The notes: generated by a model from the letters alone, not told the origin. Counted from the stretch's first letter, positions 43,792 through 51,411 are shown. The stretch is 64,000 nucleotides of DNA from Burkholderia pseudomultivorans (GCF_902499075.1 NZ_CABVPP010000002.1:62001-126000), one strand, 5' to 3'. Numbers and translations: made by a program.

Positions 43792-44107
43792 CGACAGCGC
43801 GGTTGAACGCAGTACGGGCGATTGACTTGTGCGCAGCCGGATAGCCAGATTGTGACCATTCGAGCTCGAATTGACTGTCCCGATAGATCGTCAGCCCAAT
43901 AAGTCCGTTGACATGCAAGCCGATCAGATCCGCATGCGAACTGAATCGGCTCTCGATTTCGGTGACGATTGAGACGTCTAATTGATCGCGCTTCATCAAT
44001 ATGCCCCCAGATCCAGCGAACGGATCAAAAACGTAACAACCGGCGCCGGCAAAATGCGCCAGTTGTATCCTGCCATCAACGCTTGCTTGATCTTCGACTT
44101 CATCCTG
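43703..44107 (-). pseudogene. Remnant of a DNA methyltransferase
   Basis: The frame is open from 44107 to 43703 (after an in-frame TGA at 44108-44110). It encodes a typical adenine-methyltransferase motif I, FDPFAGSGG, at 44003-44029, preceded by HFAGAGCYV. There is no start codon before this motif; the first in-frame ATG is at 43996, after it. The rest has no other methyltransferase motifs, and the 98-residue end has no recognisable fold. I read this as a decayed or truncated methyltransferase; a small functional protein starting at 43996 is not excluded. Confidence 0.6.
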
Positions 44108-44540
44108 TCACCGCTTTCTCTTAGGACTACTTTTGATCACTTAAAAAGAACCCCTCGTTATGGAACCGCTGGTAATCGGCCAGATCGGTTTGCTGCAGGG
44201 GATCCTCTTAAAACCGGCTTCCTTCTTCCTCCATCGATTGGCAGTCGACGGACATAGCCTAATTCGGTTTCTCGTTTTTTTCGCGGACTCTTCGTATGAA
44301 GGTCACGAAACAACCTCCGGATCTACCAACACAAGAGGCAGAAACGCCGTTACCGTGTCGAGAAAGTAGTCGTCGAAGACATTGAACATGGCCATAAACC
44401 TTGTCGATCTTGATTACCTTCGACAAAGATCACCACGTTCACGAACAGTCCGAGTGTCGGCTTGTTGATGCTCTCGGCCATCTTCGGCGGGTCGCGCCCG
44501 TCAATAATCGGTTCCATTTTTTTGATTTACGCAAGAGCAG
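44108..44540. other. Region of small minus-strand ORFs, probably degraded early genes
   Basis: Four short minus-strand frames can be read: a 55-codon frame at 44350-44517 (MEPIIDGRDPPKMAESINK), a 30-codon frame at 44303-44395 (MAMFNVFDDYFLDT), a tiny frame in GTGA overlap with it, and an orphan segment LADYQRFHNEGFFLSDQK near 44128-44195 without a start. None has a good ribosome site. The pattern of protein-like pieces in different frames suggests frameshifted relics. I see no strong promoter here. Confidence 0.35.
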
Positions 44541-44801
44541 TCACGCGGCCTCGCCGAGATCCGCGTTGGCTCGGTAGCCGAGCGGATCCGCCAGCCACCG
44601 GTGCACTTCGGCGTTGCTGTAACAGGAATGCGTGCGGCTCATGCGAATCGGCTGCGGTGCCTTGCCGGCGAGTCCGAGCTTCCGCCAGGACTCGCGGCAC
44701 ATCGGAATAAAGGGCGCGATCTGAGCCCACTTGGAGAGGCCGATAGTCGGCAAGGCAAGTGGAACAGAGTTGCCGGAATCGTCCGGTCGCTTGGCTTTCA
44801 T
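44541..44801 (-). CDS. AlpA-like regulatory / excisionase protein
   Basis: An 86-residue protein with a central motif (LSKWAQIAPFIPMCRESWRK, then RTHSCYSNAEVHRWLADPLG) that matches the AlpA/excisionase winged-HTH pattern, in which W-x-P-x-S-x-x-W and WLADP recur. It is divergent from the Arc-type repressor. The ATG at 44801 is given, but a GTG at 44807 has a better ribosome site (GGAG 8 bases upstream). It may activate early genes or direct excision. Confidence 0.7.
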   Translation of the reverse strand: MKAKRPDDSGNSVPLALPTIGLSKWAQIAPFIPMCRESWRKLGLAGKAPQPIRMSRTHSCYSNAEVHRWLADPLGYRANADLGEAA

Positions 44802-44927
44802 TGGCACGAGTGAGGCTCCATCAAGTTCACTTCGGACACGCGGGCAGCGCTGGCCACCAAATCGAGCGCCTGGGTAAGCGCGCGGTACAGCGAGCGCTTT
44901 GCCATCAACTTCACCTACCACTTATCC

Positions 44928-45028
44928 ACAATAGATTTACCAAGAATCTTTGGCAATTATAGGCTAAGAGCAAGAGATGTCAAAAAGATCTTCTATCATA
45001 GATTCAAAAAGATTCGTATGATGACGGA
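44928..45028. promoter_or_regulatory. Operator/promoter region between the AlpA-like and Arc-type genes
   Basis: This lower-GC intergenic segment carries GAATCT inside the palindrome CCAAGAATCTTTGG (about 44939-44953) and two AGATTC copies (about 45000-45015) between inverted ATCATA and TATGAT arms. A TTTACC/TATAGG pair with a 16-base spacer may be the promoter of the Arc-type gene. The three repeats are the likely binding sites of the ribbon-helix-helix repressor. Confidence 0.55.
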
Positions 45029-45487
45029 ATGGCTACCAAACAACCCACCTCATACCCGCTGCGCATGCCTGAAGACCTTCGCGAGAGGATCGAGGCAGTT
45101 GCACAGGAATCGGGCAGAAGCGTGAACCAGGAAATTGTCCAGCGCCTTTCGGATAGCTTTCAGTCCGGTAGGAGCTTGCCAAAGTCCGTGACCGAGGTCA
45201 TTGAAAAGGCTTCCGAAACGAGCGGCCGTCCTTTCGATGACCTTTTGCTGCGCTACATCGTCGTCGGAATGCAGGCCGATCCACTAAAAACGGCGGCAGA
45301 CGCCGCCCTTATGGCCGAGCGACACCGCGGTGCCGCTATGGAGCAACTGCTCCTTCGGACGGCAGACGCGCTTCATCATTTGGCTGAGAAAGTGACCTCG
45401 ATTGAATTTACGCCGGAGGTTCGCGGCGAGTGGCAGCAGAAGTTCTCCATGCTGACCCATGACATCCTTCGCCTGGCTCGGAGGTGA
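45029..45487 (+). CDS. Arc-type ribbon-helix-helix repressor
   Basis: A 152-residue protein. The N-terminal Arc/MetJ-like domain starts with a beta strand (TSYPLRMPEDLRERIEAVAQ) and the helix pair (ESGRSVNQEIVQRLSDSF). The remaining 100 residues form a helical domain (KSVTEVIEKASETSGRPFDD, ALMAERHRGAAMEQLLLRTA), longer than in P22 Arc. It is the only control-region plus-strand gene and faces the AlpA-like gene, so it is the probable lysogeny or early-gene repressor. No other CI-like repressor is visible. Confidence 0.78.
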   Translation: MATKQPTSYPLRMPEDLRERIEAVAQESGRSVNQEIVQRLSDSFQSGRSLPKSVTEVIEKASETSGRPFDDLLLRYIVVGMQADPLKTAADAALMAERHRGAAMEQLLLRTADALHHLAEKVTSIEFTPEVRGEWQQKFSMLTHDILRLARR

Positions 45488-45658
45488 TCCGAGCGACGTG
45501 TCGGCTCGCTTGCGCCACTTGAAAAGATCGATCCGCGAGAGGATCGGCTCGGTCGGCTGGCAGGAATCGGCCTGCGCTGCTGTCTTCTTCACTTTCGCTC
45601 ACCGTTAGAGGGGTTGGTGAGCGAATGATGGTCGTCGGCGACTTATCGTGATAGGCCG
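45488..45658. other. Intergenic region with an inverted repeat at 45596-45623
   Basis: About 170 bases. An 8-bp inverted repeat (CGCTCACC/GGTGAGCG) with a 12-base loop lies at 45596-45623. There is no T tract on either side, so it may be an operator or a weak terminator between convergent genes. A possible 102-codon minus-strand frame overlaps the repressor gene and is doubtful. Confidence 0.4.
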
Positions 45659-46732
45659 TCAGCCTGATGACGCAGTATGTTTGCTTGCTGGCGTGCCCCG
45701 TTTACTTGCAGACGGGGTATATCCAAGAATACGTAGCCAGCCGTCGATGGTTTTGTCGGCCTGTTGCTGGCTCATAGCAACCCCGATCGAAGTTGCGTAT
45801 TTGAGCACATGATCTTTGATGGAAAGTACCGCCTGGCGTCGGCTCGGGTAGGTTCCTTCGTTGGCGAGTTGGAGGGCAAATTGGCGGACCGGTTTTAGCC
45901 TCTCGTCCTTGGCTGCCGAGCCCTTCTTAGCTTCTCGGCGCTTGATCTCTTCAGATATTTTCACGCTGATTGATGCGATGCGCTTCGATAGATCATCTCC
46001 GTCAGCTACGAGCACCTCAAGTTCGTCGAGCGTCAGTACGGTCAGGCGATCAAGCGATGATTCGAGCGTAGATAGCTTCCGTGCATAGGCCGATGCAGCA
46101 TGGAGGTACATGTCTCGATACTTCTCGGAGATGATTTCGTTAGCACGCTTGTTAGCCTTATTCGAACCAGTGCGCAGATTCTCCATGCACTTATTGGCGG
46201 CGTCCGAAAATACATCGAACGCCTGCTTTACTTCGTCGTCTTCTCGGATCAGCCATGCCAATACCGGGGGAACCAAATCCCAACGGCGTTCGACAACAAT
46301 GCTGGACAATTTACGCTCATCAATGATGTGAGCCGGCAAGCCCTTGCTCGCAATGATGACGACGAAGGCCCCAAACGCAGTACCGCGCGAAACGACTAGG
46401 TCCGTTAGCGTGGAGATCCGCTTCTCGTCTTCTCTCCGACGCCTCGCATCTTCTGCTCGCTGCGCCTCCAACAGGCGCTCCAATCTTTCAGCCTCGCCTC
46501 TGGTGACCTCGACTGGGTCGACATGTTGCCGACCGGCGCGGCGCGACTTCGCCTCATCGGCGATTCTTTGCGCCTCTGCTCGTCGCTGAGCAAGCACTCG
46601 CTCTTCGGCTTCCTCTCGGGTGATTCCCTCTTGCTCAGCGAGCGCTTTCGCTTCCGTTTTTATGCTATCTCTTATCCCCAACCGACGCGGATATACGCGA
46701 ATACTGCCGGTTCGTCTTCCGTTCGACATCAT
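45659..46732 (-). CDS. Protein of unknown function in the accessory block
   Basis: A 357-residue protein with a distinct build. Residues about 20-110 form a highly charged Arg/Glu/Ala coiled coil (EAEERVLAQRRAEAQRIADE, RLERLLEAQRAEDARRRRED). The middle holds a compact region (FGAFVVIIASKGLPAHIIDE, then RRWDLVPPVLAWLIREDDEV). The C terminus is a second helical domain (RQFALQLANEGTYPSRRQAV, ending near QQADKTIDGWLRILGYTP) that could be a DNA-binding HTH. I recognise no family. It overlaps the next gene by 68 bases. A nucleic-acid-binding or anti-phage function is possible but unproved. Confidence 0.65.
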   Translation of the reverse strand: MMSNGRRTGSIRVYPRRLGIRDSIKTEAKALAEQEGITREEAEERVLAQRRAEAQRIADEAKSRRAGRQHVDPVEVTRGEAERLERLLEAQRAEDARRRREDEKRISTLTDLVVSRGTAFGAFVVIIASKGLPAHIIDERKLSSIVVERRWDLVPPVLAWLIREDDEVKQAFDVFSDAANKCMENLRTGSNKANKRANEIISEKYRDMYLHAASAYARKLSTLESSLDRLTVLTLDELEVLVADGDDLSKRIASISVKISEEIKRREAKKGSAAKDERLKPVRQFALQLANEGTYPSRRQAVLSIKDHVLKYATSIGVAMSQQQADKTIDGWLRILGYTPSASKRGTPASKHTASSG

Positions 46733-47024
46733 CCCCCCCCCATCCTGCGGTCGACAGTGAAAGAACGCGAGTACGCTCGGCCATCCAAGCGTCACGGTCC
46801 TCGTAAGCAAGCATATTGTGCTGCAAGCCGTACTCGAGCGCCGACACGATACGGCTGAGGCCGTATGAGTCGATCCGATCAGCGACCGCGAGGCATTCGC
46901 GGAGCGGCATTGTGTCGATTCGCCCGTCGCGCCGCATGAGTTGAAAAATTGCCGGCTCTCCGTCACAAAGCAGCGAGTCACCGAGCCATTTGAGTGTACT
47001 GGACGGCGCGAGAACGTCAGCCAT
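46665..47024 (-). CDS. Small protein of the accessory block (hypothetical)
   Basis: A 119-residue protein (ADVLAPSSTLKWLGDSLLCD, ECLAVADRIDSYGLSRIVSA, NMLAYEDRDAWMAERTRVLS). It overlaps both neighbours, by 8 bases upstream and 68 bases downstream. No family recognised. The tight packing suggests one transcription unit with the 357-residue protein. Confidence 0.6.
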   Translation of the reverse strand: MADVLAPSSTLKWLGDSLLCDGEPAIFQLMRRDGRIDTMPLRECLAVADRIDSYGLSRIVSALEYGLQHNMLAYEDRDAWMAERTRVLSLSTAGWGGDDVERKTNRQYSRISASVGDKR

Positions 47025-47391
47025 GACGAGCCTCCTGCTCCTTCTTGAATTGTGCGTATGAGTCAGCCGTCTCGCGCATCCGCTCTTCGAGCTTGACGAG
47101 ATACTTCGCAATCACCTCGGTCGCGTTCAACAGGCCCAGATGAGCAGACAACCCGAGCGGCTCAGCGTCCGACATTTCTGGTTCGCAGAGGCTGTTGTGG
47201 GCAAGGCGCGCAACGGTTCGGAGCGCGTCAGCTGCACGCGCAACGTCACCGAGGTCTGAGAGTGAGACGAAGCCGCACTGGGCCGCGTGATCGGCGACAT
47301 AATGATCGCGCATGAGTGCGCCGCGAAATGCAGCGTCGGTATAGTCGGGTTTCGGGGAGGGAACAGCAGACGAAGACTTGACGGTAGACAT
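47017..47391 (-). CDS. Small helical protein with a structured 5' leader
   Basis: A 124-residue protein: a Ser/Pro-rich start (MSTVKSSSAVPSPKPDYTDA), then a helical part (RGALMRDHYVADHAAQCGFV, DLGDVARAADALRTVARLAH) and a C-terminal coiled coil (VEKLRETADSYAQFKKEQEA-like). I recognise no family. The long unusual leader upstream (47399-47510) suggests that expression of this gene is controlled at RNA level. First gene of the unit containing the 119- and 357-residue proteins. Confidence 0.6.
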   Translation of the reverse strand: MSTVKSSSAVPSPKPDYTDAAFRGALMRDHYVADHAAQCGFVSLSDLGDVARAADALRTVARLAHNSLCEPEMSDAEPLGLSAHLGLLNATEVIAKYLVKLEERMRETADSYAQFKKEQEARHG

Positions 47392-47754
47392 GACAGATCC
47401 TTGAGTGTGGACCCGCCCTCCGTCGCCAAACGGGGTGAGCGGGCAAATGACAGGGTTGGCGAACCGGCACTCAAGGCATCCGGCATACCCTCGCGGGTAT
47501 CCCCACCATCGCCCGCCCATAGACTGGACGTATGCGTAGTGTACAGACGAAAAATACCGCCATGCGGCGGTCGTCATCCGCCTTGAGTGACAGGTCGCCA
47601 AACCCGGCCGCTGTTGTCTCAGCGGCGATTTCAGAATAGCCAGCCGTTACGGAAGCGTCAAGCAGGAATTTGTAAACTTGGGGAGTCGTGGCAAGATGGC
47701 AGCACAAACAATACGCCAGTGCTACGCACGTTGCGCAGCACGCAGAGGGGAACC
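47392..47754. other. Intergenic region holding the leader and divergent promoters
   Basis: Between divergent genes (47391 minus and 47755 plus). The first 120 bases are the structured element described separately. The remainder (to 47754) is moderately AT-rich with no clear -35/-10 that I could fix and no other credible gene. Read through, the minus-strand frame gives short protein-like stretches, but the structure makes an RNA the better explanation. Confidence 0.4.
47399..47510 (-). ncRNA. Structured leader element upstream of the 124-residue gene
   Basis: Read on the minus strand, it opens with a hairpin ATACCC-GCGA-GGGTAT (GNRA tetraloop). Then comes a perfect 9-bp long-range stem, CCTTGAGTG (47468-47476) with CACTCAAGG (47399-47407), enclosing about 60 bases. 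Inside are a GGTT/AACC hairpin and a CCCGC/GCGGG stem with a further CCGT/ACGG part. The whole is a three-way-junction-like fold ending a few bases before the start codon at 47391. It could be a riboswitch-like or protein-binding leader, or a repeated phage RNA motif. Confidence 0.5.
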
Positions 47755-48063
47755 ATGGACGAAATTGCGCGTGGCATCGGCTATGCCGTCATCGAAGTCG
47801 GCGGAGCAGTGCTCCTTCTCGTTGCGCTGATCCCAATCGCTTCGAAATCGCTATTGTTCTCGCGCGCGTGCAAAATACTTCTGCTATTGGTTTGGATGCT
47901 AGGCGTAACTGTGGTTCCAATCTACGGGCTGTCGCCGACGTGGCAGAAGGGCAATCAAATCACCGCCATTTTGACCGGCATACTTTTCATCTTCCCACGC
48001 CCACTCCCATTCTTCGTCATCGGATGGCCCAAGTTACTCAAAGCGATCCGCGGTATCGATTGA
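47755..48063 (+). CDS. Membrane protein, possible superinfection-exclusion moron
   Basis: A 102-residue protein with about three hydrophobic helices (VIEVGGAVLLLVALIPIAS, ILLLLVWMLGVTVVPIYGL, ITAILTGILFIFPRPLPFF) and a basic end. It is on the opposite strand to its neighbours and its end overlaps the sigma-like gene by 30 bases. Short membrane proteins transcribed alone in prophages often block superinfection or alter the host envelope. The role is inferred from context only. Confidence 0.6.
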   Translation: MDEIARGIGYAVIEVGGAVLLLVALIPIASKSLLFSRACKILLLLVWMLGVTVVPIYGLSPTWQKGNQITAILTGILFIFPRPLPFFVIGWPKLLKAIRGID

Positions 48064-48786
48064 GCGACCTCTCCAGCGCCGACTGAAAAACAGCTTGCAA
48101 GACCGCATGAACAACTGCCGTTGAACAGGCCAAGCAATGACGCACGCCCCTCGATACAGTTGCGCGAGAGGTGGCGAATTCCAACGACCAGGAGGCGGCA
48201 CGAAATCAACTGGAATTGCCTCGATGCCATCAAACATAGACGGCTGGGTCTCCTCAACGTATGACGCGCGCGCCACTCGTCGATTGAGCGTCCGCGCGCC
48301 GATGGCAAGATAGCTTGCAACGCGCATCGCATCGCCATCGAACCTCTCGAATATACGCAGATAGGCAATGGCTTCGGAGAAGCGACTGCTGATTACACGC
48401 GCCGCTGCCGCAGCCTCCTCCCTCATCTCGAGCGCGATCAACGGCTCGGACGCCTCGGGAGCCGTGAGCCTGGCGCCGATGGAATTCGGCAACAGATCCC
48501 CGTCGTCGTCGATGTCGTCTCGATCGATGCGCACGGCGAACCGCTCTTTCCGGTTCACGAATTTTCCGAATTCCTTCTGGAGTCGGGCGACGATCATGGC
48601 GTGCAGGCTTTCGTCGTCTGGGTCGGGGGCCGCATTTGGATCTGCGTGGAGTTCGTCCACGATCAGCCACGTTTCGCTCGTCAGATCATCGACGGAGTGA
48701 TCTCCTTCCGTCGACCATGCGATCCGCTCGAGCTGCTTGCGAATCAGGCCAATGACATGCTGGAAGAATGAGAAGGCCTTGTTCAA
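48034..48786 (-). CDS. Sigma-factor-like protein
   Basis: A 250-residue protein. The N-terminal part resembles sigma region 2 (QLERIAWSTEGDHSVDDLTS, ETWLIVDEL). After a long acidic linker, the C-terminal part resembles region 4 (SEAIAYLRIFERFDGDAMRV, ASYLAIGARTLNRRVARAS), as in ECF-type factors. The last 60 residues have no known pattern and are rich in Trp and Arg. It may direct RNA polymerase to phage promoters (late or accessory), or it may be an anti-host factor. The resemblance is moderate and unverified. Confidence 0.5.
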   Translation of the reverse strand: MNKAFSFFQHVIGLIRKQLERIAWSTEGDHSVDDLTSETWLIVDELHADPNAAPDPDDESLHAMIVARLQKEFGKFVNRKERFAVRIDRDDIDDDGDLLPNSIGARLTAPEASEPLIALEMREEAAAAARVISSRFSEAIAYLRIFERFDGDAMRVASYLAIGARTLNRRVARASYVEETQPSMFDGIEAIPVDFVPPPGRWNSPPLAQLYRGACVIAWPVQRQLFMRSCKLFFSRRWRGRSIDTADRFE

Positions 48787-49142
48787 CGGCCCTCCCAGAT
48801 CTTCGGAGACAGTGTGGCCGCCAGCGGATCACCAGCGCAGTACTTCCTCGACGAAGATGGTCGGGCGCAACGCCCAATACTCGATCTGGAATGCATCGGG
48901 CGATGCTAAATCATTCGTATGACAGATCAAAGCATTGCGACAACTTTCGTAGGAGCGGTGCTCTTAAATTGAAAAACATCAAGAATCGATCAATCCCTGT
49001 GATCGCCTCTGTGCTCAATATGCATCGGCAGCGTGCATGGATTGCTCCTTTATCGTGACAGCCGGCCGTCGGCGTACCGGCTACATACCTCTCGGGCGCC
49101 GCCTTGACGTTCGACGTCGTCAGCCGATCAGACGGAAGTCAA
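48787..49142. other. Intergenic region upstream of the sigma-like gene
   Basis: About 356 bases without a credible gene. On the minus strand a TTGTCG with a CATACG 16 bases later, around 48910-48950, is a weak promoter candidate for the sigma-like gene. No terminator with T tract is evident. Confidence 0.35.
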
Positions 49143-49358
49143 TCAATGCTCGACGAACTGACGCCACCGGGGATACTGCTCGAAGAAGCGTTCGTCGACG
49201 AAGGCAGAGTACAGCGTCGGCGACTCAGGATTTGTCGTCTCCATCTGAGGGGCAACTGCCAGTTTGGGATCGACGCCGGTGGTGGCCGACCAGGCGGACA
49301 GATCGCCGTTGAACTCGAAAACGTCTTCTCGAGGGATACGCAGCTTGATGGCAGGCAT
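49143..49358 (-). CDS. Small protein of unknown function
   Basis: A 71-residue protein: an N-terminal strand-rich part (MPAIKLRIPREDVFEFNGDL), a Thr/Pro linker and an acidic aromatic end (LYSAFVDERFFEQYPRWRQF). No family recognised. It lies just downstream of the toxin-antitoxin terminator, on the same strand, so it needs its own promoter or readthrough. Confidence 0.5.
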   Translation of the reverse strand: MPAIKLRIPREDVFEFNGDLSAWSATTGVDPKLAVAPQMETTNPESPTLYSAFVDERFFEQYPRWRQFVEH

Positions 49359-49410
49359 GGCATGCTCCGAGTCACGCGACTCGTCATCATCGCGCAGTCC
49401 GCCGGATGTG

Positions 49411-49437
49411 AAAAGCCCCGCTCGGGGCGCGGGGCTT
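49411..49437 (-). terminator. Rho-independent terminator after the antitoxin gene
   Basis: AAGCCCCGC paired with GCGGGGCTT (9 bp) around a 7-base loop, followed on the minus strand by a short T run (TTTTC). It lies 22 bases beyond the antitoxin stop. Confidence 0.75.
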
Positions 49438-49458
49438 GCGATTCTGCACAAGGGCGGC

Positions 49459-49764
49459 TCAGCTCTTTCGATTGGGGACTGCAGTGAATGTAACCCCCAG
49501 AGCATGCATTAGCTTCTTGATGGTGTCGAATTTAGGATTCGCACCTGGCCGCAGAGCCTTGTACAGACTCTCTCGGCCCAATCCAGCATCGGCTGCTACC
49601 TTAGCCATGCCTCTGGCTTTCGCGACGTCAGCGAGAGCTAGAAGAAGAACATCTTGGTCGTCTGCTTCAATCGCTGCGCTGATGTAGCTGGCGATCGTGT
49701 CTTCGTCGTCAAGGTATTCCGATGCATCAAAGGGCGTCACTTTGATCGCTTCGGTTGTTGTCAT
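49459..49764 (-). CDS. HTH antitoxin (addiction module antidote)
   Basis: A 101-residue protein of the probable-addiction-module antidote family. The N-terminal part (PFDASEYLDDEDTIASYISA) and the C-terminal helix-turn-helix (AKVAADAGLGRESLYKALRP, GANPKFDTIKKLMHALGV) are diagnostic. It binds and neutralises the adjacent toxin and represses the operon. It follows the toxin gene by two bases, the toxin-first order of HigBA-type modules. Confidence 0.88.
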   Translation of the reverse strand: MTTTEAIKVTPFDASEYLDDEDTIASYISAAIEADDQDVLLLALADVAKARGMAKVAADAGLGRESLYKALRPGANPKFDTIKKLMHALGVTFTAVPNRKS

Positions 49765-49766
49765 GG

Positions 49767-50066
49767 CTACTCCTTCCTCAGTTGTTCCCAGATCGCCTTT
49801 GCGTGCTTGATATCCTTGTCCTGAGAGGATTTATCACCCCCGCAAATGAGCAAGTACACCACCTTGCCTTCGCGGCCGAAATAGACGCGGTAACCAGGCC
49901 CTACATCGATCCGCATCTCCCAAACACCATCACCCAAGTCCTTATGGTCGCCAAAATTCCCACCACGAGCGCGGGTAATTCGACCGAGGATGGCACCCTT
50001 TCCGACCTTGTCCTTCAGATCGTGGAGCCATTCCTGGAACTCGTCAGTTTGGTTGATCGTGTTCAT
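49767..50066 (-). CDS. RelE/HigB-type toxin (addiction module killer protein)
   Basis: A 99-residue RelE-fold toxin: FQEWLHDLKDKVGKGAILGR, IGRGNFGDHKDLGDG-like segment and MRIDVGPGYRVYFGREGKVV, LLLICGGDKSSQDKDIKHAK. The family (PF05973 type) cleaves mRNA at the ribosome. The basic residues in RITRARGGN and the GYRVYF strand are typical. First gene of the pair; expression is presumably repressed by the toxin-antitoxin complex at the palindrome just upstream. Confidence 0.9.
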   Translation of the reverse strand: MNTINQTDEFQEWLHDLKDKVGKGAILGRITRARGGNFGDHKDLGDGVWEMRIDVGPGYRVYFGREGKVVYLLICGGDKSSQDKDIKHAKAIWEQLRKE

Positions 50067-50074
50067 GGATCAAC

Positions 50075-50092
50075 TGTATCCGCACGGATACA
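50075..50092 (-). promoter_or_regulatory. Palindromic operator of the toxin-antitoxin operon
   Basis: TGTATCCG and CGGATACA, a perfect 8-bp palindrome with a 2-base centre, lies 9 bases upstream of the toxin start. On the minus strand a TACAAT hexamer lies immediately upstream and is a good -10, so a repressor bound here would block transcription. Confidence 0.75.
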
Positions 50093-50180
50093 TTGTAGCA
50101 AATAGGTTTCTTCAATCGATGGGCTAGCAATTTAGTGGTATGACAACCACTCTCTCGCGCTGCATCGGTGCAATTAGCCG

Positions 50181-51371
50181 TCAGCGGGCAACTAGGTTTG
50201 AATCAGCGTTGCCCAAGTAGTCGCCCCACCACTGCATCATCTTCCGGCGCTCCGGCAGGTACTCCGCATGGTTGTACGCAGCCCGGACGCCGTCCCGCTC
50301 GCTGTGAGCTAACTGCCGCTCGATCCAATCCCGGTTGAAATTGTGCTCGTTCAGGATAGTCGACGCGAGACCACGGAAGCCGTGCCCCGTCATCCGTGAG
50401 TGGTAGCCCATTCGGTACAGGGCATACAGGATCGTATTCTCGCTCATCGGTTTCTTCGAACTCGACCGGCTCGGAAACAGGAACTGGCTATGGCCGTTCA
50501 GTTCGCGCAGCTTCGCAACAACCTCAAGCGCCTGCTTCGACAGCGGCACGATGTGCGGCGCGCGCATCTTCATCTTCTCGGCCGGGATGCGCCATTCTTT
50601 CTTCTTCTCATCGATCTCGGTCCACTCAGCGAACCGGAGCTCGCTCGTTCGGACGAACGTCAGTGCCATGAACTGCAGCGCCAGCCGAGTCTGGTAGTCA
50701 CCTTCGTACGCGTTGATCTTCTGCATCAGCTCCGGCAGCTCAGCCTCGCTGACGCGCTTCATATGTACGACGGTGCGCGTCTTGAGTGCGCCGCGGAGAT
50801 CAGGCGCCGGATCTCGCTCTGCCCGACCGGTGGCGATGGCATATCGGAAGATCTGGCTCGTCGCCTGAATCGCCTTGTGCGCGAGCTCGATTGCATCGCG
50901 AGCCTCGATCTTACGAATCACCGCCAGCAACTCGGGCGCCGTGATCTCGGCGATGGGTCGCGCGCCGAGCACCGGAAACAGCTCTCGCTCGAGCAACTTC
51001 ATGATCCGGTCAGCGTGTCGCTCGCTCCAAGCGCCCTTCTTCTGCTCATGCCACTCCCGCGCGATCGGCTCGAACGAGTTCGCGCGATCCAGGCTGCGCT
51101 GCGCCTTCACGCGCTTCTTTTCGTGCGATGGATCGAGACCGGCGCGCAACTGCTCCTTGATCTCGTCACGGGCCTTCCGGGCAGCGAGCAACGTCACGGC
51201 CGGATAGACCCCGAGGGCCATCCGTTTCTCCTTGCCATCGATGCGATACTTCAGCCGCCAGTACTTCGACCCATTCGGCATGACTTCGAGGTACATACCT
51301 TGGCCGTCGGCCAGCTTATAGGACTTCTCGCGAGGCTTCGCCGCGCGAACAGCGACATCGGTAAGGGGCAT
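50181..51371 (-). CDS. int: Tyrosine-type integrase (P4-like)
   Basis: A 396-residue site-specific recombinase. The N-terminal DUF4102-type arm-binding domain (MPLTDVAVRAAKPREKSYKL, ADGQGMYLEVMPNG) identifies the P4 family. The catalytic domain has the first Arg in LTFVRTSELRFAEW, the H-x-x-R in GHGFRGLASTILNE and the nucleophile Tyr in RAAYNHAEYLPERRKMM. The start at 51371 is chosen as the family start; upstream frame covers the arm-type repeats. It points away from tRNA-Leu, with the tRNA 3' end nearest, as is usual for this family. Confidence 0.93.
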   Translation of the reverse strand: MPLTDVAVRAAKPREKSYKLADGQGMYLEVMPNGSKYWRLKYRIDGKEKRMALGVYPAVTLLAARKARDEIKEQLRAGLDPSHEKKRVKAQRSLDRANSFEPIAREWHEQKKGAWSERHADRIMKLLERELFPVLGARPIAEITAPELLAVIRKIEARDAIELAHKAIQATSQIFRYAIATGRAERDPAPDLRGALKTRTVVHMKRVSEAELPELMQKINAYEGDYQTRLALQFMALTFVRTSELRFAEWTEIDEKKKEWRIPAEKMKMRAPHIVPLSKQALEVVAKLRELNGHSQFLFPSRSSSKKPMSENTILYALYRMGYHSRMTGHGFRGLASTILNEHNFNRDWIERQLAHSERDGVRAAYNHAEYLPERRKMMQWWGDYLGNADSNLVAR

Positions 51372-51411
51372 TTGGGCATGGGGGCATTTCGAAGCCCCAA
51401 AATATCGGAAA

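Noticed and set aside
45284-45592. 102-codon minus-strand frame overlapping the Arc-type repressor
   Set aside because: Most of it is antisense to a well-supported gene, and only the first 40 residues are outside it.
45596-45623. Inverted repeat as a rho-independent terminator
   Set aside because: No T tract on either side; listed only as an inverted repeat in the intergenic entry.
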